From assembly GCA_030522415.1 (NCBI GenBank), contig CM060115.1, positions 13,231,315 through 13,295,314 of the forward strand: a stretch of 64,000 nucleotides of DNA, read 5' to 3'. Below the pieces are notes generated by a model. The model was not told the origin of the DNA. It worked only from the letters and a program-made list of their open reading frames with translations, and did no database searches. Positions within the stretch are counted from its first letter, which is position 1. Each line of letters begins with the position of its first letter. The stretch comes from Channallabes apus (Eukaryota > Chordata > Actinopteri > Siluriformes > Clariidae). Made by a program: the position numbers and the translations under genes. Below are positions 34,701 to 45,401 of the stretch, in pieces.

Positions 34701-35430
34701 CGGTCACACTAACGAAACACAGAGTGTATTTTTAAACGTGTGGCAGAAAAGACACAGCTATATGGAAAAGAAAAGTCAGTTCAGTCAGAGCACAGTAATA
34801 TACAGTATGATATGATCTGATCTGATGATTCTGTTTGTGTTTCTCTACGTTTTAAACTGAAACACACACACACACACGGCTGTTCTAAAGGCATACAGTA
34901 TGATATATGATATACGGGTATCACGTCCTTCACAGGAACTGAATTCAGGTTATAATTCTAAAATCACATGATTGTATGAAAGCGACCGGTACAGCAGGTA
35001 CTCCATGTCATCCAAATGTAATACAAACTAAACAAAAAAAACCATTATACAACAAGAAATATCTGTTGATCTGGAGATATTTATCAAATGGTTAAGAAAG
35101 GAGTCTCAGGTTTTGTACGTCATCAGCATGAAGGAGTAACACCACAACACGCATTTTCTTCTGCTTTATCTTTAATGGAGAAAAAAAAGGGGTTAGTAAG
35201 CGCACGACTGTTTATACTGTAGCTCCAACACTGTACATAATTAGCTTGCTTTGAGAATTTTGAGTTTTGTTATTAGTTCAACCAAAATAATTAAGAATGA
35301 ATGAATGTAGGGAACGATACACTGAACAGCAAGATCTAAAAAAGTAGAACAGCTGCTCAAAAGATGTTGAAAAAGGTTTATAGCAATAACCTGAATATGC
35401 CACATACTGGCAAAAAAATTACCTCTCAAG
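31760..35430. other. Intergenic DNA, one mariner relic, no gene seen
   Basis: Apart from the mariner copy at 32.5 kb, this is AT-rich, low-complexity sequence with a few CA runs. Short GACACTACA-type repeats follow the satellites at 31790-31870. No splice-bounded coding segment was found. Confidence 0.45.
32523..32770 (-). mobile_element. Mariner-like element relic 3, ~250 bp
   Basis: Ends GAGGAGCGTTCAAGTCAAAC and its inverted equivalent (GTTTGACTTGAATGCTCC), with TA at both sides. An internally deleted version of the copies at 13.0 and 26.8 kb. Confidence 0.75.
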
Positions 35431-35439
35431 TTAGATTGT

Positions 35440-36115
35440 ACCAGCCAAACAACCCTGACCCGTCGGGACTAGACCTCCCTCTGAAGGTGTGACGTGGTAT
35501 CTTGAACCAAGATGTTACCATCCGATCCTTCAGGTCGTGGAAATTGCAAGAAGGAGCCGCTAAATATTCCACAAACCGTTCCTAAGTAACATTTGTATTA
35601 AGGCTAGGGAACATTATCTTGCTGAAAGAGTCCACTGCCTGTTCATTGGGTAATAATGCCAACATGCAGGGAGTGTACTTGGCCAGCAACAATGTTTAGA
35701 TAGATGGAATGTGTCAAGGTAACATCGACATGAATGACAGGATCCAAGGTTTCCCAGTAGAACATCCCATCACCAGACCATCACAATGCCCTCACCGGGT
35801 CACTGGAACCATCTTTGCTATGAGAAACGCATGCATGCACCTGGCTGTCCACATCATCAGGCCATTATTACACTGTAGTCCAGTTCTGATACTCACATGG
35901 CCATTGAAAAAGTTTTCGGTGGTGGATATAGTTAACTTTTTCAGAAATTTGTTCTACAGTAGCTCTGTTCTGTGGGATCGAACCAGACGGTCCAAGGTTC
36001 ACTCCTCATAAGCTTCTATTAGCTTTGGGAACCCATAACCCTATTACCGGTTCACAGACTGCCCATCCTCAGGACACTTTTGGTATGTACTGTACCAACC
36101 ACTGCATACTAATGT
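35440..36115. mobile_element. Dispersed fish DNA-repeat fragment
   Basis: Contains TTCTACAGTAGCTCTGTTCT and ACCAACCACTGCATACTA, motifs that I recall from widespread teleost nonautonomous DNA repeats. Ends not determined; no coding capacity. Confidence 0.4.
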
Positions 36116-36948
36116 TATTTAATAAAAAAATACATTTTATTTAATATTTGTTAATTTTATTTCATATTTATTTTAATTAACATCCCCCACGACTGCCCGT
36201 CTACCTGATCTCGATCAAATTTTATACTGCAAAATAAACGTTTATGTTCATTATAATTAAAATTATAATGAGTCCTAGTTAATTGGTGGGTTATTGGTGT
36301 ATAACATTTCTTTTTAGGCACATTTTATTTTGCAGGGCTTTATCAGGTAATACAAAAGAATTTATCTAAATAAATATGCAAATACATTTTTATCATTTTA
36401 ACACTTTATATATAAACTATGATGAGATTTAGATTTTTATTACAAACTTATTTTATGTAACATGTATTTTATGAAAACAATTGCATAAACATTTGAGGGT
36501 TTTTATTTTATTTTACACATTTAGTTAATTGTTTAATCAGCGATATCAGGTCAAATTAAATGCGGCAAAAAATATAATTTAATATGCCAACATTTCATTT
36601 AATATTTTACTAATATAGTATTTGATCATTATGAAGATGTACAAGTATGTTGTAATGCACAAGTATGTTGTAAAACCTGAAACACCACATAAGAGTTGCA
36701 GTTTTAGTTTTACACTCCGACCATCCGAATTTGGCAATTGTCACAGTTGCTCAAATCCTTGCACTTGGCCATTTTTTCTTTCCTCCAACACACTGACTTG
36801 GAGAAGAACAACAGACTCTTCCTGCCTTCACGTGCTGCCTGGATACACTGTATCTCTTCCAGAGGCTTTGATCTTCTAATCAGTGAGAAGTGTGTATTGA
36901 TCTCAAACTTAAAAAGAACCTTCAGTGCACTAGTTATGTTGCATTTAA

Positions 36949-36979
<31 letters not shown>

Positions 36980-37200
36980 ATTGAAAGATAAATAAAAACA
37001 TGTAGATAAAAACACATTTTGATGTGGATATTCAGTGATATTTCTTTTAAGGCTAAACAAACAAACAAACAAACAAAAATAATAGTCAGCCAAAACAGCT
37101 TTACACCTGCTCCAATACTCAAACACTTACCTGATTAGAGATAAGTCCCATTTATAATGTAAATTATTATTATTATTATTATAATTAGAGCGTGTCAGGC
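36116..37200. other. AT-rich intergenic DNA
   Basis: Very AT-rich with one (CA)n run (36949-36976). No gene seen. Confidence 0.45.
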
Positions 37201-37231
37201 ACGTGCGCAGTATAATGTCCTCATTACTTAC

Positions 37232-37480
37232 CGCCTTTTTTAAACTCCAGCACGCGGTAATAAACCAACACGCTTCTCCCGCGGTCTGTGCTGTAGACGG
37301 GGACTTTAATATGTGTGTGTGTGTGTGTGTGTTGAAGGAGGATGAAGTGTAAGACTCGCGGGTGAAACCAAACTGGCAGTTTATAAAAGCAGAAATAAAC
37401 GCGCGTGCCGTCAAAAAAAAAAAAATGAAGCCGGGAACAAATATAACGACTACAGCACCACCTACCGGTCAGAGTGTGTA
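37232..37480 (-). other. Possible noncoding first exon and promoter, minus strand
   Basis: A strong minus-strand donor (GGCG|GTAAGTAATG) lies at 37232, preceded by CpG-containing sequence. It could be an upstream alternative 5' exon of acsbg2 or of an unannotated transcript. There is no direct evidence of transcription. Confidence 0.3.
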
Positions 37481-37507
37481 TTACAGCGAACGATCGGGAT
37501 GGCTGCA

Positions 37508-37579
37508 GCTGAAATGAGTCGCAATTGTTTAAACGCAACAGTCGGAAGCCAGTGACGTGCGGAAGGTGCGGTTCCAAAT
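37508..37579. repeat. 72-bp direct repeat, left copy
   Basis: Identical over 72 bp to 40826-40897. The repeat includes AATTGTTTAAACGCAACAGT and GTGACGTGCGGAAGG. Both copies are preceded nearby by GGCTGCAG. Confidence 0.95.
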
Positions 37580-38244
37580 GAACCCTGGAAAACCCAGACC
37601 ACCTTATCCTAATAGGAAATCTATCTCCTTTGGCTGAAATGATGATACAGACCCAGTGAACCCTAAAACAGGTGTTTTTTTTTTTAATTAACCCATATAT
37701 GACCCCTTGGGATATCCAGTATGTTTTACCAACTGGTAACTTTCACTCATGACATAAAGTCAGGAGTTCTTTCTTAGTAAGGAAAGACCAGAGTCTCATT
37801 TCAAAATATATTTATTGATTTTAACTTTTCATCAATGATTATGCACATAAAATTTTATTCTAAGGCAGGAACTAAAAACACTGGCATCAGCTTTTATATC
37901 ACCAAATAAAAAGCACAGTAGTAGCCATGTTTGATGTGAAAAAAATCTGGTTAGTTCAGTCAGTTACCACTAAATGTCAGTGTTATGGGTTCACATAGGG
38001 CACACTGGGTTGTAATGCAAAAAGAAATCTTTACTTTGGTGTGTGGGTTGAATATGACGATGAAATAAAAGTCTGGGTCAAATATGACCCCATGGGTTCT
38101 CCAGGGTTAAAAATGACTTCTACAGCACAATTTAAATAATTTGATACTAAAACCAATGATCTATGCAAACATGCACAAAACAGTATTACGCAATAAGGGA
38201 CAGTGTGAGCAGTATTTAAAAGACTACTGCAGCAATTGCCCTTT

Positions 38245-38425
38245 CTGCACATACATTTACATTTAGGCATTTGGCAGATCCAGAGCGACTTACTTTTTTT
38301 TAAAATCTCATTACACATCTGAGCAGTTGAGGGTTAAGGGCCTTGCTCAAAGACCCAACAGTGGCAACTTGGTGGTTGTGGGGTTTGAACCTGGGATCTT
38401 CCGAACCGTACACCAGTATGCCACA
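38245..38425 (-). mobile_element. SINE-family fragment (tail and head), reverse orientation
   Basis: Contains CATTTACATTTAGGCATTTG, GAGGGTTAAGGGCCTTGCTC and GGGGTTTGAACCTGGGATC, the tail and B-box-side motifs of the fish SINE also seen at 41.4-41.6 and 60.11-60.19 kb. Confidence 0.65.
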
Positions 38426-38472
38426 GTTGGTGCATTATCACATCAAAAAACAGTTCCAGTTGGCAGTGCACC

Positions 38473-40116
38473 ATGATGGTGAGTTTAACAATTTAGCTTT
38501 GGTCACTTTAGTTTGTTTACTACGGTGCCAAACCAGCCAGTAATGCTCTGTGCATGATTTTTAAGTATGTCAGTGTATGTGTGATTTTTAAGTATGTCTG
38601 ATTTTAAAGTATGAACACTTCAACGATATGGTACCAGTAATCATTTGAATAAATAAATGTAAAAGCATTTAAAATAATAAATATTTCAAGGTAGATTGTG
38701 GCCTTCCACAATAACATTTCAGCAACAACTGTGGCATCCCACCTTCGTCGCTTGTCAGTTGTTTATTAACAATTTCCCTCTGGGATTAGTAAAGTTCTTT
38801 GAATCTTGAATCATTGTTCTGATGGTAAGTTTATAGAGCTGATGTTTTTTTTTTAACTAGATTTTGATCAAGTATAGAACAAATGTATTTGTAATGTTTA
38901 CGATTCCAGGATTCCCTGAGTTTTGCAACCGCAGGGGACTTTGATTTTACAGAGGTGAGTAAAAACTCGAATGTATATTTGCCATATAAATAGAAAGTAA
39001 TTAGAAAGTATAATTTTTCCCCCCCAGACAGACATGCCTGGTATTAGGAGATGGTGTTTGCTTCTTTTGGAGAATTTCACCTTAAGGTTTATTTCTCTAC
39101 ATTTTATAAACTAGCACTAAACATTTTGCTGAGGTGTCGCTTTTACATTATATATACTAGGCCTGTGCAATATAATAAAAATTATTCAAGTATTGTAAAT
39201 GTACATATTGCGATATGTAACAATCGCTTCAGTTTGTAATCTATTTAGGGTCATGAACAAAAGCACAACGAGAGTAACTTTTGTATGTTTAATAAGAATC
39301 AGTCATTTTTTTTTTATTTTAAAGGCATAGCACTTATTATTTTGAAAATTTTTATTTACATAATATAAACATACCTCTCCTTTACTACATTTCATTAGAG
39401 GTGCGAAGAAGAAAGACGTGCAACAAAGAGACTCAAGAGGCAAATTGAAAATAATGTAATTTAATTACACTTAATATGACTTTTTTGTCGTATTTTCTTA
39501 ACATATGTAGAATTACACGTCTTCTCTGCTATCCTTTTTAGGCACAAAAGGCAATCATGACTCCTGAGTTGCAACTTTTGGATGTAAGTCTCTTAAGTGC
39601 TGTAATACTGTCCTGTTTCATTTAAGCAAATGAAGGGTTAAAACTATTCCATATACAATACTTTCCAGTTCCCCATGGAGATGTTGGAAGTAGTGCTACA
39701 GGATGGAGATGCTGCCTACATGAATCTTTCGCTTACTTGCAGTTGCTTTAGTGCAGTTGTGAACAGAACCCAGTTCAGACAGAAGGAACACTATGCATGG
39801 TTTGACAGTAAGCATCCGTCCTTTTTTTTAATGTAATTTTGCTTATTGTATTTTTAAAGCTGTATCATGGCTTACAATCCTAGATGACTTCTGCTTTGTG
39901 TGTGTTTTTTTGACTACAGGTGTTGTGAACTGGGAAAAATGGAGTGAAACATCAAGGGCTGAATTACGAGTGCCTTTTGAAATTAAAGAATGCAAAATGT
40001 GTAAAATGTTATTCACGACCTGCTTCGGTTATTACGGAAATGGGAAACGTGTTTGCCTCAGAGGATTTTATGATGTCACAGAGGAGCCAGACTGCTGTTT
40101 CACCTGCCATTATTAG
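38473..40116 (+). CDS. Small spliced protein with F-box-like segment and Cys-rich tail
   Basis: Inferred exons are 38473-38478 (ATGATG before donor GTGAGT), 38910-38954, 39399-39455, 39542-39583, 39669-39807 and 39920-40116. All junctions are GT/AG and the frame stays open, giving 161 residues. Residues 18-45 are charged and helix-prone (EEERRATKRLKRQIENN). Residues ~48-95 (LLDFPMEMLEVVL, then YMNLSLTCSCFSAVV) resemble an F-box, which in other proteins binds Skp1 in ubiquitin ligases. The tail has Cys121, 124, 131, 142, 155, 156, 159 and His160, a possible zinc site. An AATAAA lies at 40203. I recall similar multicopy uncharacterised teleost proteins; function is unknown. The first exon is the weakest part of the model. 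Confidence 0.68.
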
Positions 40117-40432
40117 ATTGAGAAGGAGAATTAATGCTTGACCACAGAGAGATGTATAAATACCTGCTTTCTTCTCTATCAGAAATAACTGTGAACAGTA
40201 TAAATAAATAAATAAATAAATAAATAACAGTGAAATTCATTCATGTGTCATCATAATTCATTCATGTGTCATAAATGTTTGTATTTATAAATGTTTAACA
40301 ACCCTTTTCTATTTATTAATTTAATAACATATGGATAGTGGATACTTTTGCTGAGAATATTCCACATTTATGTATTTAATAACAACAAAAAAAGGGGGAA
40401 AAGGCTGTAAATAAACGCAATTGATTGACATT

Positions 40433-40679
40433 TTAATTTTTAGTCACGGGTTGCCAGAAATGGGAGAAAAACAGCGGAAGTCTTGCTTGTAAACGTATGT
40501 AACCTTCATCCACAAACAAGTCATAAGCGTACATTAAAAAAAATAAACTTAACTGAGTTTTATATGCATCTGAAAGCTGAATAAATAAGCATTTCAGCGT
40601 TTGTATAAAATGTATAATTCCTAAATACTGTTTCCAACGGCATTTCCTGTTTATCGTGGCAGCGACTTCAATCCATTTC
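40433..40679. other. AT-rich sequence between the small gene and a promoter-like block
   Basis: No exon supported. The minus-strand ORF here lacks any recognisable domain. Confidence 0.4.
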
Positions 40680-40950
40680 ACTAACCAATGAGAGGAGTTG
40701 TGGAACGTTGCACGACGTCATGACTTTCCTTACAACCAATGAGAAACCATGTGGGCGGGGCAACACGTGCAGCCCCGCCCCAGATTCAGCCCCGCCCCGA
40801 TCTCCAGGCTGCAGACGGGTTATTGGCTGAAATGAGTCGCAATTGTTTAAACGCAACAGTCGGAAGCCAGTGACGTGCGGAAGGTGCGGTTCCAAATTAA
40901 AGGCCTGTGTCGTTTTGATGATTGTGACGTCACCCAATAAGACGTCACAG
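40680..40950. promoter_or_regulatory. Dense promoter-like block with CCAAT, GC and CRE sites
   Basis: Four CCAAT motifs (40685-40689, 40736-40740, inverted at 40822-40826, 40934-40938), three GC boxes (about 40753, 40774 and 40791), an E-box CACGTG (40764-40769) and CRE sites (GACGTCA at 40714, palindromic TGACGTCA at 40925-40932, GACGTCAC at 40941). No TATA. Direction is unresolved. The right copy of the 72-bp repeat lies within it. Confidence 0.6.
40826..40897. repeat. 72-bp direct repeat, right copy
   Basis: Identical to 37508-37579 over 72 bp. Together they bracket 37580-40825, which contains the small F-box-like gene. Confidence 0.95.
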
Positions 40951-41059
40951 TCAGCGTACTACTGGAAAGCCATTTTAACATTTAATATACTGTACGTTAT
41001 ATATGGATATGTATTAAATAGATAGATACATACATAAAAGGATAGATACATACACACAT

Positions 41060-41115
41060 AGATGATAGATAGATAGATAGATAGATATTTTATTAATACC
41101 AAAGGAAGTTCCAGG
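41060..41115. repeat. (GATA)n run and LINE-like tail
   Basis: GATAGATAGATA followed by TTTTATTAATACCAAAGGAA, similar to the 3' ends of fish non-LTR retrotransposons. Confidence 0.5.
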
Positions 41116-41394
41116 TATCCAGCAGCAATAGAGACAGCAACACAAAGATAAGTTTTAGATGTGATTACACACTGTATATCTTATATATAAATAAAGCATA
41201 TAAATCACAAGTTAAAAAAGGGGGAGGGGACTACTAAGTGAAATGAAGTTAATTGGAGTGCAGCCTTGAATGTGCAATTTTATGTGCAAATTGCACACTG
41301 ATGTCTGTCTGTAATTCAGGTCACGCTAGTCAAAATGAACATTCTAGATATCAAAAACGACATTCAACACCTATCCATAACTGTAATTTCAGAT

Positions 41395-41590
41395 ATCCGC
41401 AACGGAATATCCCCTACTGAACCGAAGGTCCCAGGTTCAAACCCCAGCACCAGCATCACCAAGCTGCCACAGTTGGGACCTTGAGCAAGAAGGCCCGTAA
41501 CCCTCAACTGAAATAATGAGCCATGAGTAATGAAATAAATAAGTCGCTCTGGATAAGGGCGTCTGCCAAATGGCGTAAATCTAAATGTTG
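41395..41590 (+). mobile_element. tRNA-derived SINE fragment
   Basis: B-box-like GGTTCAAACCCC, then ACCAAGCTGCCACAGTTGGG and a tail GCTCTGGATAAGGGCGTCTG. Same superfamily as 785-1590, with a variant tail. Confidence 0.7.
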
Positions 41591-41693
41591 TTTTTCTAAG
41601 GACAAATGACGTCCCTTTTCTCGTTCTCGCTCATTCTTTTTTCATTACCGATATCTTTAACTCAGTTGCAGCTGGAGCTGTATATACAGTATA

Positions 41694-41805
41694 TATAAGG
41701 TATAGTTTATGGTACAGTCATGTAAAAGTTGGTGTCCCCTCTTTTAATACTATAAAAGAGGGGACACCAACTTTTACATGACTGTACCATAAACTATACC
41801 TTATA
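41694..41805. repeat. Perfect 53-bp-arm palindrome
   Basis: Arms 41694-41746 and 41753-41805 are exactly complementary with a 6-bp loop. The arm contains GTACAGTCATGTAAAAGTTG, like the ends of fish Tc1-type MITEs. Confidence 0.95.
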
Positions 41806-43260
41806 AACTATACTTAACTATATCTCTGTAGTGGTGAACAGCCTTTTTACCTTTTTGTATGTATTTGTCTATGCTAGGAATGTGCTTGCAATGCACCACT
41901 AAAGCCAAATTACATTAAAAGTACTATATATCCACTTTTACAAACAACAAATTCTATCATGTCGTCTCAGCAGCATGACCAGGTTCAGTTTAACACACTT
42001 TGTCTGAGAGAGTAGAAGCTGTGTACCTGGATTAACCTTACTTGACTTTCCATCAAAGGCTGATTTCAGTTCATGGACCCTGGTTTGAGGAAATTATTTA
42101 GTCCCTGTTCTACAGTAGCTATGGATCATCTGTAAATGTTTAGATTTCACTGTTACAGAAAACACACACACACACACACCAAGAAAAGCAATAAATGCTT
42201 CATAAATATACCTAACCTAGCTTATATCATTTCGATCAACCAATTCCTCCCCAGCGGCTACTTTATCCTGGTTAGTGGGATGGTGAACCCAAACACATCC
42301 TGGGAAAACATGATGTTAAAAAAAAAAAAAAAAAAAAACAGAACCAGTCCATCAGAATTGTGTGGGAACCATGTGCACACATGTTCACACCAAAAGGCAA
42401 GTTAATCCGGCAATTCAATCCACTTACCTGTATGGGTTTTTTTTTCAGACATGAGGAAACCTGGAGAACAAGGGAAAACCTAGGTGGAGGCAGGTAAAAT
42501 ATATATAACTTCAGCAATCCAAACTCTGATTTGATCCCAGGACACACGTCAGCACTACTTGCTGTATGAAGTACCTGGGGTTTGTTTGTTCACACCTGGG
42601 GCATCAAGATAATCTGATTTCACTGTTTCATGTCTCGTTTTTCTATATTTCTTTATTTCAAATGCATTATAAAATATACAAAATGACTACTCGGTTGGAA
42701 AAGCAAGTAGGAAAGAAAAACAAAAAAGATAGTTTGTTTACATTATTGCATTAATCCTAAAGTCATTCTGCCCTCTAGTGGTTTTACTTAGTGATTACAT
42801 CACCTTTTTATTCAACAGTTGTGATGCAAGGTGAAGGGACACTTTCTACACAGCTGTTTCAATCAACTTTCATAAGCAGAACTTACTGTATATTTTATTA
42901 CAAGATTTACTGTTCAAACATCTTTTTCATTTGTGTAGTAAGTTTACCTAAGCCTTTTGAAGTCGAAAAAGTTATTTATTTATATTTGTCCTAAACCGAC
43001 CAGTGGTTACCGAAGTCTAATATAACATAGTATAGAATACATATAAATAAAGAATAAAAAAACAAAACCTTATATTATTGATGTTTTTTTTATATAGTTG
43101 TTAGCCAGTTTGACTAGTTATTTTAATTTAGTTGATTTCATCCATACATCATCAATATATGTGGTTTAACATATTTCCGTATAACCAGTATGGTTTATAA
43201 GGTTTATATAGGAATAAAGTGTGATCTGTATTATAACAACATGGAGCCAGAATTAAAATA
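41806..43260. other. Intergenic DNA, no gene seen
   Basis: AT-rich with one CA run (42162-42179). Short ORFs have no recognisable domains. Confidence 0.45.
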
Positions 43261-43494
43261 GCTTTATCTGCAAAAAAAAATAATGTGCAACAGGTGGTTA
43301 AACCTACAAATATACTGTATATACAGATACCAAAAAAATTCAAAGAACCTCACACCTCCAGGCTTGAGGGTATGAATCTCACCTCTGCTCAGTGTGCGTG
43401 GACTTTGTATTGTAGTGTTTTGCCTGTCAGGGGTGTCTTTAAGGGAGGTGGGCGTAGAGGGGGAAGGGGTTACAGTAAGGATGATTCCAAGGGC

Positions 43495-43730
43495 CGCAGG
43501 TTCCAAGGTTGCTTCAGTAGCTCAGGTCTAGTCTCAGCAACGTTATGTGGCAATAAAATAAAGTTCACTGATGTCCTGAATGTATTGAATGATCAGTTTA
43601 TCACATCTATGTAGTTCTTCTTCCCCTATGGCATAGGTATACTACAGGACTCAAATTGTGAAAGAGTGGTTCTGGGAGCATGAGGAATCATTTTCACACA
43701 TGAACTGGCCAACACATTGTGTACTATTAA
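43495..43730 (+). pseudogene. Tc1-type transposase relic (fragment 2 of 3)
   Basis: Homologous to the fragments at 3.86 and 61.76 kb. It extends further, with IVKEWFWEHEESFSHMNWP, a typical Tc1 transposase string near the third catalytic residue. Several stops and frame changes. Confidence 0.7.
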
Positions 43731-44174
43731 TCAAAGATAATGGTTGTTGTTGTTGGTCTTTCAACTACTCCTGTCAAGGGGTCACCACAGCAGACCATCC
43801 GATCCAGATACAACTTGGCACATGTTTCACGCCAGATGACAAAACGATGTCAAGTTGCTAATGGAGGTACTGTAAAAGTGGAGTGCCTAAAATGGAGTGA
43901 AATTAAAATTTTGCCCTTGAATTTCAATATTTTTTAAGCTATAGTTAAACAAATGAGTAAATAAGCCCTAAATGTGTTATGTTAGTGAAAAGTTCAGGAC
44001 TAATAGCGGTCTTGCTTCTTAATAAAATCGAAAGCCAAGTAAGGCGTGTTTACGAATTTTACCAAAAAAAAAAATTTAACAGTCAGTGTTTCAAAAGAGT
44101 GAACCAATGCATTCAAAGGCTACATGATTTCTTCATGTGTTATTTTAATATTGGTAGTAGTATTAATATTTTTG

Positions 44175-44700
44175 TATGGCTGGAACGGATTATCTTGGCA
44201 TACATTACATTACCTTCATGCGAATTTAATCCATTCCAGAGGCGAGGTCTTAAGGGCGAAAATTCGTATTGCGAAATGCATTTTCCTATTGGAAATAATG
44301 TAAATGCAGATAATACGTTCCAGCCACCCAAAAATATTACCAATATTACCAATTTCCATCACTATAATCATATTTTTGCCTATTGAAACAATCAAAACAT
44401 TTAGAAAAGACATTAAGTAAAATACGAAAACTGAAACAAAACTGAAAGCGGCTCCCTTTTCTTTTTGCTACCGTTCTTGCTAACATTCTTGCGACCCATG
44501 GTGCTTTGTCTTCTCTAAATCAAAAGATATGTAAACTCCCTTCACTTGGCTTTCCACTGAAGCAGACAAGTTTTGAACGGCTTGCGGATGTACGCACAAC
44601 TTAGCGTACTGTTAGCATAATTTCGTGTAAAATCTCTCATGGGAAAATTTGTATTGAATTTGTGTTTAAGCAGAACCTCTCTTTCTTAAGGCATATGTTA
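44175..44700. repeat. Diverged MITE-like sequence
   Basis: GGCTGGAACGGATTATCTTG at the left and AATACGTTCCAGCC at 44310 are inverted, bounding ~150 bp. Nearby motifs resemble the 'CGTTCGTAAG' repeat family found at 24.84, 47.55 and 53.75 kb. Confidence 0.4.
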
Positions 44701-44984
44701 AACGTTTTTAGGGCACAAATTTATGTAAATCTCTAAATATTTTTACATTTCAAGGATTTTTATTCCCTCTAAAACACACGCAGCTATAAAACAGCAAAAA
44801 CTACAGTAAAAGTGAGTACAGGGTGATTAATAAAACGGGTTTGACTTCAGAAAATTATAAAAAATATTACAATATATTCCATTTTGATGAGTTTGTGTTC
44901 ATACACATACACATATACGTGTGTGTATGCAGGCATATACTTGTCCTGAGGTAATGTCATGAAAACTACGTCGTTAAAAAACAG

Positions 44985-45401
44985 AAAAATCCGCGCGCGC
45001 TAAAATACTTAATAATGGCGGCGCGAGGCTTTCGGAGCGCGCGCCGTAGCGGGAAACCATGATCAATCGGGTGTTACAGTGAAGGGAGAGAGGAGGGGCG
45101 TGGCCTCGTGGTGGCCTCTCCTCTTTCCCTAGTACTAAAAGCTCCCTGACGTAAGGGCGCGCGAGACAGGCTAGCAACAGTTGCCTCGAGACCCCCGCGC
45201 TCGCGCACCATAGCGACTGTAGTCGTGGAGACCGTTTCTTACCAACAGCGGCGGAGAGCAACAGCAGCAGCAGCGGCGGAAACTGTAATCGGAGCTCGAA
45301 AGTGTGTGTGTGTTTGAGAGAGAGAGAGTGTGTATATGTATGTGAGTGTGGGAGAAGAAAAAGAAACAAGAAAACGTCAGGAAAGCTGCGAAACACACGA
45401 G
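44985..45401 (+). promoter_or_regulatory. CpG-rich promoter and noncoding first exon, putative rfx2
   Basis: CpG density is by far the highest in the window (GCGCGCGC, GGCGGCGCG, GCGCGCGCCG). A GCAGCAGCAGCGGCGG stretch lies near 45270. A fair donor (CGAG|GTGAATG) lies at 45401. No TATA. Reading right, this would be a 5' UTR exon. RFX2 is suggested only by vertebrate synteny: ACSBG2 and RFX2 lie head to head in human. No RFX2 coding exon is visible in the window. Confidence 0.5.

Noticed and set aside
45165..45185. RFX X-box in the CpG promoter
   Set aside because: AGCAAC and GTTGCC half sites are present but in everted order, not the X-box arrangement.
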